Shown: one piece after another, positions 7,996 to 17,091 of the stretch
Layout of the letters: each line of letters begins with the position of its first letter
How positions within the stretch are numbered: the first letter of the stretch is position 1
Source: Roseiarcus sp963772555
GTDB lineage: Bacteria > Pseudomonadota > Alphaproteobacteria > Rhizobiales > Beijerinckiaceae
DNA length: 64,000 bases
NCBI GenBank assembly: GCA_963772555.1
Contig: CAVYXQ010000012.1
Location: forward strand, 65,714 to 129,713
Direction of reading: 5' to 3'
The notes under the pieces: generated by a model
Told to the model about the DNA's origin: nothing
What the model saw: only the letters and a program-made list of their open reading frames with translations
Databases searched by the model: none
Made by a program: the position numbers and the translations under genes

Positions 7996-9657
7996 TCAGG
8001 CGCGCTGCGCGTATTTGATCTCGATCAGAGTCTTCATGAGGCGGCTGAGATCGGCCGACCGATTGAGCCCGCCGAAGGCATCATGCAGCTCCCGATAGAG
8101 CGCGTAAAGCTGGTCATAAACCCTCTGGTTCTCGCCGATCGGCTCATAGTGCGCCTGGCTCAAGGTTGTCATGGCGGCCTCAGCGGCGACGAAATCCCGA
8201 TGAGCGCCGGCGAGCACCGCCGCTGATATGGCGGAACCGAGGGCGCAGGTCTGGCTGGAGCCGGCAACACGCATCGTGCAGCCCGTCACGTCGGCATAGA
8301 TCTGCATGAGCAGGGCATTCTTCTCGGCGATGCCGCCCGCGCAGACCACGCGATCGATCCGCACGCCGTACTCCTGAAGGCGTTCGATGATGGCGCGCGC
8401 GCCAAACGCCGTCGCCTCGATCAAAGCGCGGTAGACGTCGGCGCGCGTCGTGTAGAGATCCTGTCCGAGGATAAGGCCTGAGAGCAACTGGTCGACGAGG
8501 ATGGTCCGATTGCCATTGTTCCAGTCGAGGGCGAGGAGGCCGGCCTGACCTGGCTTCTGCGCCGCCGCTTCGGCGGTCAACTCGGCGTGCAGCGCGGCGT
8601 CGCCGCGGCAAATTCCCTCGACCCACCACTTGAAGATGTCGCCCACCGCCGACTGGCCCGCTTCGATGCCGAAGAAGCCCGGCAGGATCGCGCCCCTGAC
8701 GATTCCGCAGATGCCCGGAATGTCGGCAACGCGCTTTTCAGCCGAGACGACGGCGCAATCGCAGGTCGACGTGCCGATCACTTTGACGAGAGCGCCCTCG
8801 CTGATCCCACAACCGATCGCGCCATAATGCACGTCGAATTCGCCGATGGCGATCGGGATGCCGGCCTTGAGGCCAAGCCGCTCGGCCCACTCGGGAAACA
8901 GGAAACCGGCTGGTTCGGCCGCGTCATAGGCCTTTTCGTACAGGCGGTCGCGCAAATCGGCCAGCCGCGGATCGAGCGCCCCCAGGAAGGCCTTGTCGGG
9001 CAGGCCGCCCCACTCATCCGCATAGAGCGCCTTGTGACCAGCGGCGCAGACGCCCCGCTTGACCGTTCTGGGGTCCATCACGCCCGCGAGCACGGACGGA
9101 ATCCAGTCGGCCAGTTCGACCCACGAATAGGCAGCCCCGAAAGTCGCCGGCGCGACATTCAAGCAATGCCAGATCTTCGACCAGAACCATTCCGACGAGT
9201 AGACGCCGCCGCATTTGGCGATGTATTGCGGGCGAAGCTTGGCGCAGACATCAGTGATCCTGGCCGCTTCGCGCCAGCCGGTGTGGTCCTTCCAAAGCCA
9301 GCACTGCGCTGAGAGATCGTCTCTCCAGCGCTCGCTCATGGCGAGCGGACGGTTCTTCTCGTCGACCGGAATGGGGCTCGATCCCGTCGAGTCGACGCCG
9401 ATCCCAATGACGTTTGCGGGATCGAAATCGGGCTTTTTCGTCGCCTCGACGAGCGCGCCGGCGAGGCTCTTCTCCAGGCCGATGAGATAGTCGGCCGGAT
9501 TCTGCCGGGCGAGAAGCCCGTCCTTCGGATCAAGCAGAACGCCTTGAACGCCTGAGGGATAGTCGACGACGCTGCTGCCGTATTCCGCGCCGTCGGAGCA
9601 GCGGACGATGAGCGCGCGCACGGAATTTGTGCCGAAGTCGACGCCTATCGAAAACAT
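7996..9657 (-). CDS. araB: Ribulokinase
   Basis: FGGY-family kinase phosphorylating L-ribulose with ATP. Start at ATG 9657 (upstream CAGGAGAGCG) gives MFSIGVDFGTNSVRALIV, the actin-like ATPase phosphate-1 loop. Further marks are GIGVDSTGSSPIPVD, IGTSTCDCAVVSAEK, GIEAGQSAVGDIFKWWVE, LDWNNGNRTILVDQLLSGLI and the C-terminal GGIAEKNALLMQIYADV. 553 residues, typical of AraB. First gene of the araBAD operon; its 5' region of about 220 bases is shared with divergent murC, so the operon promoter must lie there. Confidence 0.96.
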   Translation of the reverse strand: MFSIGVDFGTNSVRALIVRCSDGAEYGSSVVDYPSGVQGVLLDPKDGLLARQNPADYLIGLEKSLAGALVEATKKPDFDPANVIGIGVDSTGSSPIPVDEKNRPLAMSERWRDDLSAQCWLWKDHTGWREAARITDVCAKLRPQYIAKCGGVYSSEWFWSKIWHCLNVAPATFGAAYSWVELADWIPSVLAGVMDPRTVKRGVCAAGHKALYADEWGGLPDKAFLGALDPRLADLRDRLYEKAYDAAEPAGFLFPEWAERLGLKAGIPIAIGEFDVHYGAIGCGISEGALVKVIGTSTCDCAVVSAEKRVADIPGICGIVRGAILPGFFGIEAGQSAVGDIFKWWVEGICRGDAALHAELTAEAAAQKPGQAGLLALDWNNGNRTILVDQLLSGLILGQDLYTTRADVYRALIEATAFGARAIIERLQEYGVRIDRVVCAGGIAEKNALLMQIYADVTGCTMRVAGSSQTCALGSAISAAVLAGAHRDFVAAEAAMTTLSQAHYEPIGENQRVYDQLYALYRELHDAFGGLNRSADLSRLMKTLIEIKYAQRA

Positions 9658-9880
9658 TCGCTCTCCTGGGGCTACCCCCCGCCGACCGTCCTTCTGCCGG
9701 CCTTCGACCTTAACAATAGTCGCCGGCGAGCCAAAAGCGAAGGCGGATCCGCAGCGGCGTGCAAGCGCGCCAGCCAGCCCCCGCTTGACCTCCCCATTTC
9801 CCAAATTCCGCGAACTGGCCTATGCCCTGCCGCTGGTGAGACGAGGCCGCTCCGCCGGCCGCGCCGGAGACAGTCGCAAC

Positions 9881-11302
9881 ATGAAGCTGCCGAACGAAAT
9901 CGGCCCCATCCACTTCGTCGGCATCGGCGGCATCGGCATGTCCGGGATCGCCGAGGTCTTGATCAATCTCGGCCACGCCGTGCAGGGCTCGGACGCCAGC
10001 GACAACGCCAACGTCAAGCGACTGAGGGAGCACGGCGCCAAGATCTTCATCGGCCATGACCCGGCGAACCTTGCCGGCGCCGCGGTCGTCGTCGTCTCGA
10101 GCGCGATCCGGCGCGACAATCCGGAGCTCGTGGCGGCGCGGGCGCGGCGAATCCCGGTGGTGCGCCGCGCCGAGATGCTGGCCGAACTCATGCGCTTGAA
10201 GCAGTGCGTGGCCATCTCGGGCACGCACGGCAAGACGACGACGACGGCCCTGGTGGCGACGCTGCTCGAGGCCGCCGGGCTCGACCCAACCGTCATCAAC
10301 GGCGGCATCATCAACGCCTACGGCGCCAATGCGCGGCTCGGCGCCGGCGACTGGATGGTGGTCGAAGCGGACGAGAGCGACGGCACCTTTCTGAAGCTCC
10401 CCGCCGACCTCGTCATCGTCACCAACATCGATCCGGAGCACCTCGACCACTTCAAGACCTTCGAGGCGATCAAGGAGGCGTTTCTCACGCTCATTGAGAA
10501 CCTGCCGTTCTACGGCTTCGCCGTAATGTGCCTCGACCACCCGACCGTACAGGAGCTGGTCGGGCGCATCGAGGACCGGCGCGTCCTGACCTATGGCGAG
10601 AATCCGCAGGCCGACATCCGCCTGATGGATGTCGACCTGACCGGCGGCCTGACCCGGTTCTCCGTCTTGATCCGCCAGCGAACGACCGGCCGGGCGACCT
10701 ATATCGACGAGCTCGCCCTGCCGATGCCCGGGCGGCACAATGCGCTGAACGCCACGGCGGCGATCGCTGTCGCCCATGAACTCGGCGCCTCGGTCGATGT
10801 CATCCGCAAGGCGATCGGCGCTTTCGGCGGCGTCAAGCGGCGCTTTACCCGCACCGGCGAATGGAACGGCGTCGCGATCTACGACGACTACGGTCATCAC
10901 CCGGTCGAAATCGCCGCCGTCCTCAAGGCCGCGCGCGCTGCCTCGAACGGCAAGGTGATCGCGGTGGTGCAGCCGCACCGGTTCACCCGGCTCGCTTCGC
11001 TCTTCGACGCCTTCGCGACCTGTTTCAACGACGCCGACAGCGTCATTGTCGCCGACGTCTATCCGGCCGGCGAGGCGCCGATCGAGGGCATCGACAAGAA
11101 CGCGCTCGCGACCGCCATCGCCGCCCACGGACATCGGCATGCGATTGTCCTGCCGTCGCCGGAGAAGCTCGCGCCGCTCGTGCGCTCGCTGGCGGCGCCC
11201 GGCGACAGCGTCGTCTTCCTCGGCGCCGGCAGCATCACCCAATGGGCCTATGCGCTGCCGGACGAACTCGCGGCCCTCGGCGCCCGCGGCGCGGCTCGAT
11301 GA
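9881..11302 (+). CDS. murC: UDP-N-acetylmuramate--L-alanine ligase
   Basis: Cytoplasmic ATP-dependent ligase adding L-Ala to UDP-MurNAc, the first step of the peptidoglycan stem peptide. The N-terminal Rossmann domain has HFVGIGGIGMSGIAEVL; the central ATPase domain has ISGTHGKTTTTALVATLLEA, EADESDGTFLKL and NIDPEHLDHFKTF; the C-terminal domain has DDYGHHPVEIAAVL and VQPHRFTRL. 473 residues from ATG 9881; an ATG at 9608 is in frame but lies inside araB on the other strand. Its stop overlaps murB as ATGA. This is the murC-murB part of the dcw cell wall cluster. Confidence 0.97.
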   Translation: MKLPNEIGPIHFVGIGGIGMSGIAEVLINLGHAVQGSDASDNANVKRLREHGAKIFIGHDPANLAGAAVVVVSSAIRRDNPELVAARARRIPVVRRAEMLAELMRLKQCVAISGTHGKTTTTALVATLLEAAGLDPTVINGGIINAYGANARLGAGDWMVVEADESDGTFLKLPADLVIVTNIDPEHLDHFKTFEAIKEAFLTLIENLPFYGFAVMCLDHPTVQELVGRIEDRRVLTYGENPQADIRLMDVDLTGGLTRFSVLIRQRTTGRATYIDELALPMPGRHNALNATAAIAVAHELGASVDVIRKAIGAFGGVKRRFTRTGEWNGVAIYDDYGHHPVEIAAVLKAARAASNGKVIAVVQPHRFTRLASLFDAFATCFNDADSVIVADVYPAGEAPIEGIDKNALATAIAAHGHRHAIVLPSPEKLAPLVRSLAAPGDSVVFLGAGSITQWAYALPDELAALGARGAAR

Positions 11303-12264
11303 CTTTTCCGGACATTGTCGCGGACGTGAAGGCGCTCGCGCCGGAGGTGCGCGGCCCCCTCGTCGCCAACGCGCCGATCGCTGAGGCGACGTGGTTTCGT
11401 GTCGGCGGTCCGGCGCAAGTCCTGTTCCAGCCGGCCGACGAAGACGATCTCGCCTGTCTTTTGAGCGCGCTGCCTGGCGAAATCCCCGTAACTGCGATCG
11501 GCCTCGGCTCGAACCTGATCGTGCGCGACGGCGGCGTCGAGGGCGTCGTCGTCCGTCTCGGCGGGCGCGCCTTCAACGCCATCGATATCATGGGCGACTG
11601 GCGGGTCGTCGCGGGCGCGGCTGCGCCCGATCAGTTCGTCGCCAAGGCGGCCGCGGTCGCCGGCGTCGACGGGCTGGCCTTTCTGCGCGGCGTTCCCGGC
11701 TCGATCGGCGGGGCGCTGCGGATGAATGCGGGGGCGCACGGCGGAGAGATCAAGGACATCCTGATCGAGGCGCACGGGCTCGACCGCAGCGGCGGGAAGC
11801 GCCTTTATGCAAACGCCGACATGGGCTTCGGCTACCGACATTCCTCCGCGCCCGACGGGCTCATCTTCACCCGCGCCGTCCTTCGTGGGCGTCCGGGCGA
11901 TCCCGCCGCGATCCTGGCCGAGATGGAGCGGATCACCCGCGCCCGCGAGGCCTCGCAGCCGATCCGCGAGAAGACCGGCGGCTCGACCTTCAAGAACCCG
12001 CCCGGGCGGAAGGCCTGGGAGCTGATCGACAGGGCCGGCTGCCGCGGCCTTATCATCGGCGATGCGCAAGTCTCGACCATGCATTGCAACTTTCTCATCA
12101 ACCGCGGCAGGGCGAGCGCCGCGGATCTCGAGGCGCTCGGCGAGGAAGTCCGCCGTCGCGTCCTGGAGACGAGCGGCGTGACGCTCGAGTGGGAAATTAA
12201 GCGCATCGGGAGAAGCGCGGAAGCCGGCCCTCCGCCCGCTCGATCTGCAGGACCGCACGGATAG
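11299..12264 (+). CDS. murB: UDP-N-acetylenolpyruvoylglucosamine reductase
   Basis: FAD/NADPH enzyme reducing enolpyruvyl-UDP-GlcNAc to UDP-MurNAc. FAD-binding marks: TWFRVGGPAQVLF, IGLGSNLIVRDGGVEGVV, LRGVPGSIGGALRMNAGAHG; the C-terminal part has KTGGSTFKNPPG, IDRAGCRGLIIGDAQVS and HCNFLINRG. 321 residues, the type I/II alphaproteobacterial length. It starts inside the murC stop codon (ATGA), so it is translationally coupled. In most relatives ddl and ftsQAZ follow; here cobB follows after 16 bases. Confidence 0.96.
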   Translation: MTFPDIVADVKALAPEVRGPLVANAPIAEATWFRVGGPAQVLFQPADEDDLACLLSALPGEIPVTAIGLGSNLIVRDGGVEGVVVRLGGRAFNAIDIMGDWRVVAGAAAPDQFVAKAAAVAGVDGLAFLRGVPGSIGGALRMNAGAHGGEIKDILIEAHGLDRSGGKRLYANADMGFGYRHSSAPDGLIFTRAVLRGRPGDPAAILAEMERITRAREASQPIREKTGGSTFKNPPGRKAWELIDRAGCRGLIIGDAQVSTMHCNFLINRGRASAADLEALGEEVRRRVLETSGVTLEWEIKRIGRSAEAGPPPARSAGPHG

Positions 12265-12280
12265 CCCGGATAAGCCGACG

Positions 12281-13657
12281 ATGACGATCGGATTTCCAGC
12301 GGGCAACCCCGCCGACAGGGCGACCTGGCCAGGCGCCTCCGCCGCGACCCGCGGGCTCATGATCGCCGCGCCCCGCTCGGGCAGCGGCAAGACGACTTTG
12401 ACGCTTGGCCTCCTCAGGGCGTTTCGCCGGCGCGGGGTCGCGGTCGTCGGCCTGAAATCCGGCCCCGATTACATCGATCCGGCGTTTCACGCCGCCGCAT
12501 CCGGCGGCGAAGGCGTCAATCTCGATTCCTGGGCGATGTCGGCGGAACTTCTGCATGCGCTCGCCGCCGAGGCCGCGACGGGACGGACGCTCGCGCTCTG
12601 CGAAGCCTCGATGGGGCTCTTCGACGGCGTACCGGCGCCACAAGGCCGGAGCGGCGCCTCGGCCGACGTCGCCGCCGCGCTCGGCATGCCGATCCTGCTC
12701 GTCCTCGACATTGCCGGCCAGGCGCAGTCCGCCGCCGCCGTCGTCAAAGGCGTCAGCCTCTACGACACGCGCCTGAGCCTGGCCGCCGTCGTCGTCAATC
12801 GCGTCGGCAGCGAACGTCACCGCCGGCTGGCGGTCGAGGCGATCGAGGCGATCGGGGTCCCGGTGATCGGCGCGCTGCCGCGCGACAGCGGCGTTGTTCT
12901 GCCCGAGCGGCACCTCGGGCTCGTCCAGGCGGGGGAGACCGAAGCGCTTGAGGCGCGGCTCGAGGCGATGGCCGACTTCGTCGAGGCCCATGTCGACTGC
13001 GCCCGCGCGCTCGAGCTTGCATGCGATCTCCGCCTTCCCTCCCCAGGCGCCCGGGCTATTGCGCTCCGGCCGCCCGGGCAGCGGATCGCGCTCGCGCGGG
13101 ACGAGGCATTTTCCTTCGCCTATCCGCATCTCGTTCGCGGCTGGCGCGCCGCGGGCGCCGAGATCGTCGACTTCTCGCCGCTCGCCGACGAGCCGCCCCC
13201 GGGCGACTGCGACGCATGCTGGCTGCCGGGCGGCTATCCCGAGCTGCATGCCGTCCGGCTCGCGGCGTCGGCGCGCTTCCGCGACGGCTTGCGACGCTTT
13301 GCCGGGACGCGGCCGGTGCATGGCGAGTGCGGCGGCTACATGGCGCTCGGCGCGAGCCTCATCGACGCCTCGGGCGCCGCGCACCGGATGGCTGGACTGC
13401 TCGGCGTCGAAACGAGCTTCGCCCGGCGGCGCATGACGCTCGGCTATCGCCAGGCGCGCCTCGCCGCCGACTGCGCGCTCGGGCCCGCGGGCGCGATGCT
13501 CAGCGGCCATGAATTCCACTATTCGACGATCGCTTCGCCGGGCGGCGACGAACCTTTCGCCTTCGTGACGGACGCCTACGGGGCGCCGACGTCGCCGGCC
13601 GGATCACGCCGGGGCCGCGTGACCGGCTCATTTTTCCATGTCATCGCCGAAAGGTAG
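12281..13657 (+). CDS. cobB: Cobyrinate (hydrogenobyrinate) a,c-diamide synthase
   Basis: ATP- and glutamine-dependent amidation of the a and c carboxylates of the corrin ring. An N-terminal P-loop (APRSGSGKTTLTLGLL, about residues 29-44) and KSGPDYIDPAFHAAASG, CEASMGLFDG and VLDIAGQAQSAAAVVKG define the synthetase half. The C-terminal glutamine amidotransferase half has ACWLPGGYPELHA and VHGECGGYMALG with the catalytic Cys, and GHEFHYSTI. 458 residues. It sits 16 bases behind murB on the same strand, so it may share that transcript. No other cob gene is next to it; cbiD is 17 kb away. Confidence 0.94.
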   Translation: MTIGFPAGNPADRATWPGASAATRGLMIAAPRSGSGKTTLTLGLLRAFRRRGVAVVGLKSGPDYIDPAFHAAASGGEGVNLDSWAMSAELLHALAAEAATGRTLALCEASMGLFDGVPAPQGRSGASADVAAALGMPILLVLDIAGQAQSAAAVVKGVSLYDTRLSLAAVVVNRVGSERHRRLAVEAIEAIGVPVIGALPRDSGVVLPERHLGLVQAGETEALEARLEAMADFVEAHVDCARALELACDLRLPSPGARAIALRPPGQRIALARDEAFSFAYPHLVRGWRAAGAEIVDFSPLADEPPPGDCDACWLPGGYPELHAVRLAASARFRDGLRRFAGTRPVHGECGGYMALGASLIDASGAAHRMAGLLGVETSFARRRMTLGYRQARLAADCALGPAGAMLSGHEFHYSTIASPGGDEPFAFVTDAYGAPTSPAGSRRGRVTGSFFHVIAER

Positions 13658-13663
13658 GGCTGC

Positions 13664-14167
13664 TCACCGCAACGGCGAATACTCTCCCCGCAAGTGCGCC
13701 AGCGCCGGTTCCCCGGCACCCTCGCGCAGGCTCACCACGGCGCCGAGGACAATGGCGTGCGAATGCCTCTCGATGACCTCCTCGATCAGACAGTCGAAGG
13801 CGGCGAGCGCATCGGCGAGAACGGGGGCGCCGGTCGCCAGCACGATCCAGCGGGCGCTGTCGAAGCGGCGCGAACCATGCACGCCCCCGCGGCCGCTGAA
13901 ACGCTGGGCGAGCGCCTCGTGCCGGGCCGCCAGCAGATTGACCGAGAAGGCGCCCGTCTCGCGCAAACTCGTCAGCGTCGAGGAGGCGCGGGTCAAGCAG
14001 ATGAACAGCGTCGGCGGCGTCAGCGAGAGCGAGGCGAACGACGTGACGGTGCAGCCGATGCGCCTTTCGCCGTCGCCGCAGGCGACGATCGCCACCCCTG
14101 ACGCGAACCCGCGCATGGCGCGGCGGAAGGCGGCGCTGTCGGCGTGATGGAGGCGTTTTTCGCTCAT
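13664..14167 (-). CDS. Flavin reductase family protein
   Basis: FMN-binding split-barrel protein of the DIM6/NTAB (HpaC-like) family, usually supplying reduced flavin to a partner monooxygenase. Sequence marks are FASGVAIVAC, GCTVTSFASLSLTPPTLFIC, FSVNLLAARHEALAQRFSG and a C-terminal GEYSPLR strand end. From the ATG at 14167, preceded by a GAGGCG stretch, it has 167 residues, the normal length. Convergent with cobB with a six-base gap. No oxygenase partner is adjacent, so the substrate system is unknown. Confidence 0.87.
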   Translation of the reverse strand: MSEKRLHHADSAAFRRAMRGFASGVAIVACGDGERRIGCTVTSFASLSLTPPTLFICLTRASSTLTSLRETGAFSVNLLAARHEALAQRFSGRGGVHGSRRFDSARWIVLATGAPVLADALAAFDCLIEEVIERHSHAIVLGAVVSLREGAGEPALAHLRGEYSPLR

Positions 14168-14355
14168 GCCCGCGCCTCGACCGCACTGTCGAAATGGACA
14201 CAAGCGCAGGAGAGTCGCTTGGCGAGCGCCTCGGCGAACATAATTGGTCCTCGCAGGGCAGTTCAGTCAGGCGGCCTGACTTGACCATCATGAGGCTTCG
14301 CTGCGGCGCAATTGCGGCAGCTTCGCGACCGTCAGAATAAGGAGTTGCCCGTCGA

Positions 14356-15132
14356 TCAGGTCAAGACGATCGCCGAGACCAGCCGGCCGTAGTCGGTATC
14401 GCTGCGATGGACGGCGCGGCGGTAGCTGAAGAAACGTTCCTCGTCGGCATAGGTGTCGAGGCCGAGATCTTCAAAGTCGGCGACGCCGGCGCGTGCGGCG
14501 CGCTCGGCGATATAGGCGGGGAGGTCGAACATCGAGTGGCCCGACCTGCGGCTCGCCGCGAAGAACCGGCGCGTGTCCTCGCCGGCAGCGGCGAAAGCGG
14601 CGACGAACTCGGGCCCCACTTCGTAGGAGGCGAAGGCGATGCAAGGGCCCAGCGCGGCGACGGTCCGGCGGCGGCTGCCGCCAAGCGTTTCCATCGCCGC
14701 GACGGTCGCCTCAACGATTCCGTTCAGCGCGCCTCGCCAGCCCGCATGAGCTGCTCCTATGACGCCCGCCCCGGCGTCGGCGAACAGGATCATGCCGCAA
14801 TCCGCGCCCGTAACCCCAAGCGCCAGTCCTTGCGCCGCCGTCGCCACTCCGTCGCAACGGGGGCGGGCGTCGGGCAGCCACGGCTCGGCAAGCACGACCG
14901 CGTCGGGTGAATGGACCTGATAGGGCACCGCGAGATGCATCGGCGCGACGCCGAGCGCCAGAGCGATTCGCGCGCGATTCTCGGCCACCGCCTCCGGCGC
15001 GTCGCGCGAGCCGACGCCGCCGTTCAGCGAATCGTAGACGCCTTTGGAGACGCCGCCGCGACGGGTGAAGAAGCCGTGCGCGACGCCCGCCGACTGCAGC
15101 GTCAGCGCGCTCAGGAAGGCGGCCGACGTCAC
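14356..15132 (-). CDS. pgeF: Purine nucleoside phosphorylase / peptidoglycan editing factor PgeF family
   Basis: Cu/Zn-binding family formerly called polyphenol oxidase or laccase domain (YfiH). Members have purine nucleoside phosphorylase/deaminase activity and, in Escherichia coli, edit peptidoglycan precursors. The zinc site residues are visible in HGFFTRRGGVSKG, VTGADCGMILFADA and VIGAAHAGWRGALNGIVEA; ALGPCIAFASYEVG follows. 258 residues, normal. It begins inside the stop of the upstream methyltransferase gene (ATGA), giving a coupled lgt-midA-pgeF order that is common in rhizobia. Confidence 0.93.
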   Translation of the reverse strand: MTSAAFLSALTLQSAGVAHGFFTRRGGVSKGVYDSLNGGVGSRDAPEAVAENRARIALALGVAPMHLAVPYQVHSPDAVVLAEPWLPDARPRCDGVATAAQGLALGVTGADCGMILFADAGAGVIGAAHAGWRGALNGIVEATVAAMETLGGSRRRTVAALGPCIAFASYEVGPEFVAAFAAAGEDTRRFFAASRRSGHSMFDLPAYIAERAARAGVADFEDLGLDTYADEERFFSYRRAVHRSDTDYGRLVSAIVLT

Positions 15133-16220
15133 GCCGGCGCCGACGGGCCGCCGAAGCCCGGCGGGGCCGGAAGCTTTCGGTCGGTCACCGCCATCGCTTT
15201 GAAAAGGCCGCCCATCTCACCCTTGGCCTTGCCGACGAGCCGGGCGCGCGCCTGCGCGAGCTCCTCCGCCCTCTCGGCGTTTGCCTTCCCTACGAGGGTC
15301 TTGATTCTCAGATCGATGCCGATTGCGCGCAAGAAATCGCCCTGATCGATCGGCCCGTGGATCACGGCCCCGGCGGCCCTGGCGCTACGCGCCATGGCGG
15401 CGAAGTCGACATGCGCAGTGAGATCGCAGTCGCCCGGCGCAGCGAGCGGGTCGACATAGCGATGCGCGCGCAGGGCCTGCAACGTGTCGCCGAATCCGGT
15501 GGCCAAATGGCCGTAGTCGACGAGCAGAGCCGCTCCGCCCTGTCTCACGAGCCGGCCGCCGATCTCGAACATGAACCGGTGGGCGGCGGGATTGACCTCC
15601 AGAATCTCGCCGTTCGACGCATTGACGTTGATGTAGGGCTCGGGCGCGGCCGAGACATCGAAAACCAGCTCGCCTCCGTCGTCTAGGCGGACCGTGCGCT
15701 CCCACCACCTGCCGTTCACACGCACGAACTGGCGCACCGGCAAGGCGTCGAGAAATTCGTTGCCAATCACGATCGCGGGACCGTCGGGGACCTCCCTCAT
15801 GCTCTGCGCCCAGGACACGGCAGCGCCGCTGTCCAGCAAAAGCTCGTGCTGCATCGCGGCCAGCGTCGGGCTCGTCTCCATCAGCCAGACGTCGAGCGCC
15901 TCGCGGAACGCCGGCACGATGCGGGCGGCTCTCAGCGCATCGCTCATGAGCGTGCCGCGACCGGGGCCAAGTTCGATGAGGCGCAATGTCCGCGGCGAGC
16001 CCATGCTCGACCAGACTTCCGCCGCCCAGAGGCCGAGCAATTCGCCGAACATCTGCGAGATTTCCGGCGCGGTGGTGAAATCGCCGGACGCCCCGAAGGG
16101 ATCGCGGTTCATGTAATATCCGTGCTCGGGATGGGTCAGCGCCATCTGCATGTACTGTTCGACGGTGATCGGACCGCGCTCTGCGATCATCGCCTTGATC
16201 TCGTCGAGGAGCGCCGTCAT
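15129..16220 (-). CDS. SAM-dependent methyltransferase, MidA/NDUFAF7 family
   Basis: 363-residue relative of NDUFAF7, the mitochondrial enzyme that dimethylates an arginine of complex I subunit NDUFS2. The N-terminus has ITVEQYMQMALTHPEHGYYM and GASGDFTTAPEISQMFGELL; the SAM site is LIELGPGRGTLMSDALRAAR; later VIGNEFLDALPVRQFV and ALLVDYGHLATGFGDTLQAL. All match the family. The bacterial substrate is inferred by analogy only. Starts one base after the lgt stop and overlaps pgeF by four bases, so all three are probably one transcript. Confidence 0.9.
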   Translation of the reverse strand: MTALLDEIKAMIAERGPITVEQYMQMALTHPEHGYYMNRDPFGASGDFTTAPEISQMFGELLGLWAAEVWSSMGSPRTLRLIELGPGRGTLMSDALRAARIVPAFREALDVWLMETSPTLAAMQHELLLDSGAAVSWAQSMREVPDGPAIVIGNEFLDALPVRQFVRVNGRWWERTVRLDDGGELVFDVSAAPEPYINVNASNGEILEVNPAAHRFMFEIGGRLVRQGGAALLVDYGHLATGFGDTLQALRAHRYVDPLAAPGDCDLTAHVDFAAMARSARAAGAVIHGPIDQGDFLRAIGIDLRIKTLVGKANAERAEELAQARARLVGKAKGEMGGLFKAMAVTDRKLPAPPGFGGPSAPA

Positions 16221-16221
16221 C

Positions 16222-17037
16222 TCACTTCCCTCGCTGGCTGAGACTCGAGGCCAGCAAGGCGAGGCCGATCACGATAAGCGGCGCGGACAGCGCCATACCC
16301 ATCGTCAGGCCATGCCCAAGATCCTCGAGCGCCGGATCGGGCTCGCGGAAGAACTCGCAGAAAATACGCGCCATGCCATAAAGGACGCCAAAAGCGCCGG
16401 CGATCAGTCCGGCCCGCTTGAGCGCGCCTGCCCGGGCCAGCGCCATCAGGATGACGAAGACGAGCAGTCCTTCGAGCAGGGCCTCGTAGATCTGGCTCGG
16501 GTGACGCGGCAGTCCGTCGGTTCTCGGGAAGATGACCGCCCAGGGAACATTGGTCGGCCGGCCCCAGAGTTCGCCATTGATGAAATTGGCGATCCGCCCG
16601 AAGAAGAGGCCGATGGGGGCGGCCAGGGAACAGAGATCGAGCACGGTCAGCGTCGGCGTGTGATACCTGCGGGCGAACAGGACGATGCCGATAAAGGCGC
16701 CCATCAGCCCTCCGTGAAACGCCATGCCGCCCTCCCAGATCTTGAAGATCTCGAGCGGATGGGAAAAGTAATAATGGGGATCGTAGAAGAGCACATTGCC
16801 CAGCCGGCCGCCGATGATGACGCCGAAGGCGCAATAAACCAGAAGGTCGTCGATGCTCTCGGCGCTCGGCCTCTTCGCCCCGTTCCAGTAGCGGTCGTTC
16901 GAGACGATGCGGCGAATGAGGAGCCAGCCGAGGACGAGGCCGGTGATATAGGCGAGCGCGTACCAGCGGATGGCCAAAGGCCCCCACTGCACGATAATGG
17001 GATTGATCGCCGGAAACGGCAAGACGAGCGTCGGCAT
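16222..17037 (-). CDS. lgt: Phosphatidylglycerol--prolipoprotein diacylglyceryl transferase
   Basis: Inner-membrane enzyme that moves diacylglycerol from phosphatidylglycerol to the lipobox cysteine of prolipoproteins. About seven hydrophobic segments are visible. Signature residues: IRWYALAYITGLVLGWLL, GGRLGNVLFYDPHYYF, GGMAFHGGLMGAFIGI, GRIANFINGELWGRPTNVPW and HPSQIYEALLEGLLVF. From ATG 17037 it is 271 residues; an in-frame ATG at 17076 would add 13 unusual residues. First of the lgt-midA-pgeF run. Confidence 0.95.
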   Translation of the reverse strand: MPTLVLPFPAINPIIVQWGPLAIRWYALAYITGLVLGWLLIRRIVSNDRYWNGAKRPSAESIDDLLVYCAFGVIIGGRLGNVLFYDPHYYFSHPLEIFKIWEGGMAFHGGLMGAFIGIVLFARRYHTPTLTVLDLCSLAAPIGLFFGRIANFINGELWGRPTNVPWAVIFPRTDGLPRHPSQIYEALLEGLLVFVILMALARAGALKRAGLIAGAFGVLYGMARIFCEFFREPDPALEDLGHGLTMGMALSAPLIVIGLALLASSLSQRGK

Positions 17038-17091
17038 CGGCGCGGCCGTGATGCGCCGGGGCTCGGGCCGCGTCAAGTTCAGGCGCCGAAT

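Noticed and set aside
9710..11242. 510-codon ORF on the minus strand over murC
   Set aside because: It is the antisense shadow of murC in high-GC sequence; the translation is rich in Arg, Asp and Gly with no family motif, and murC is unmistakable.
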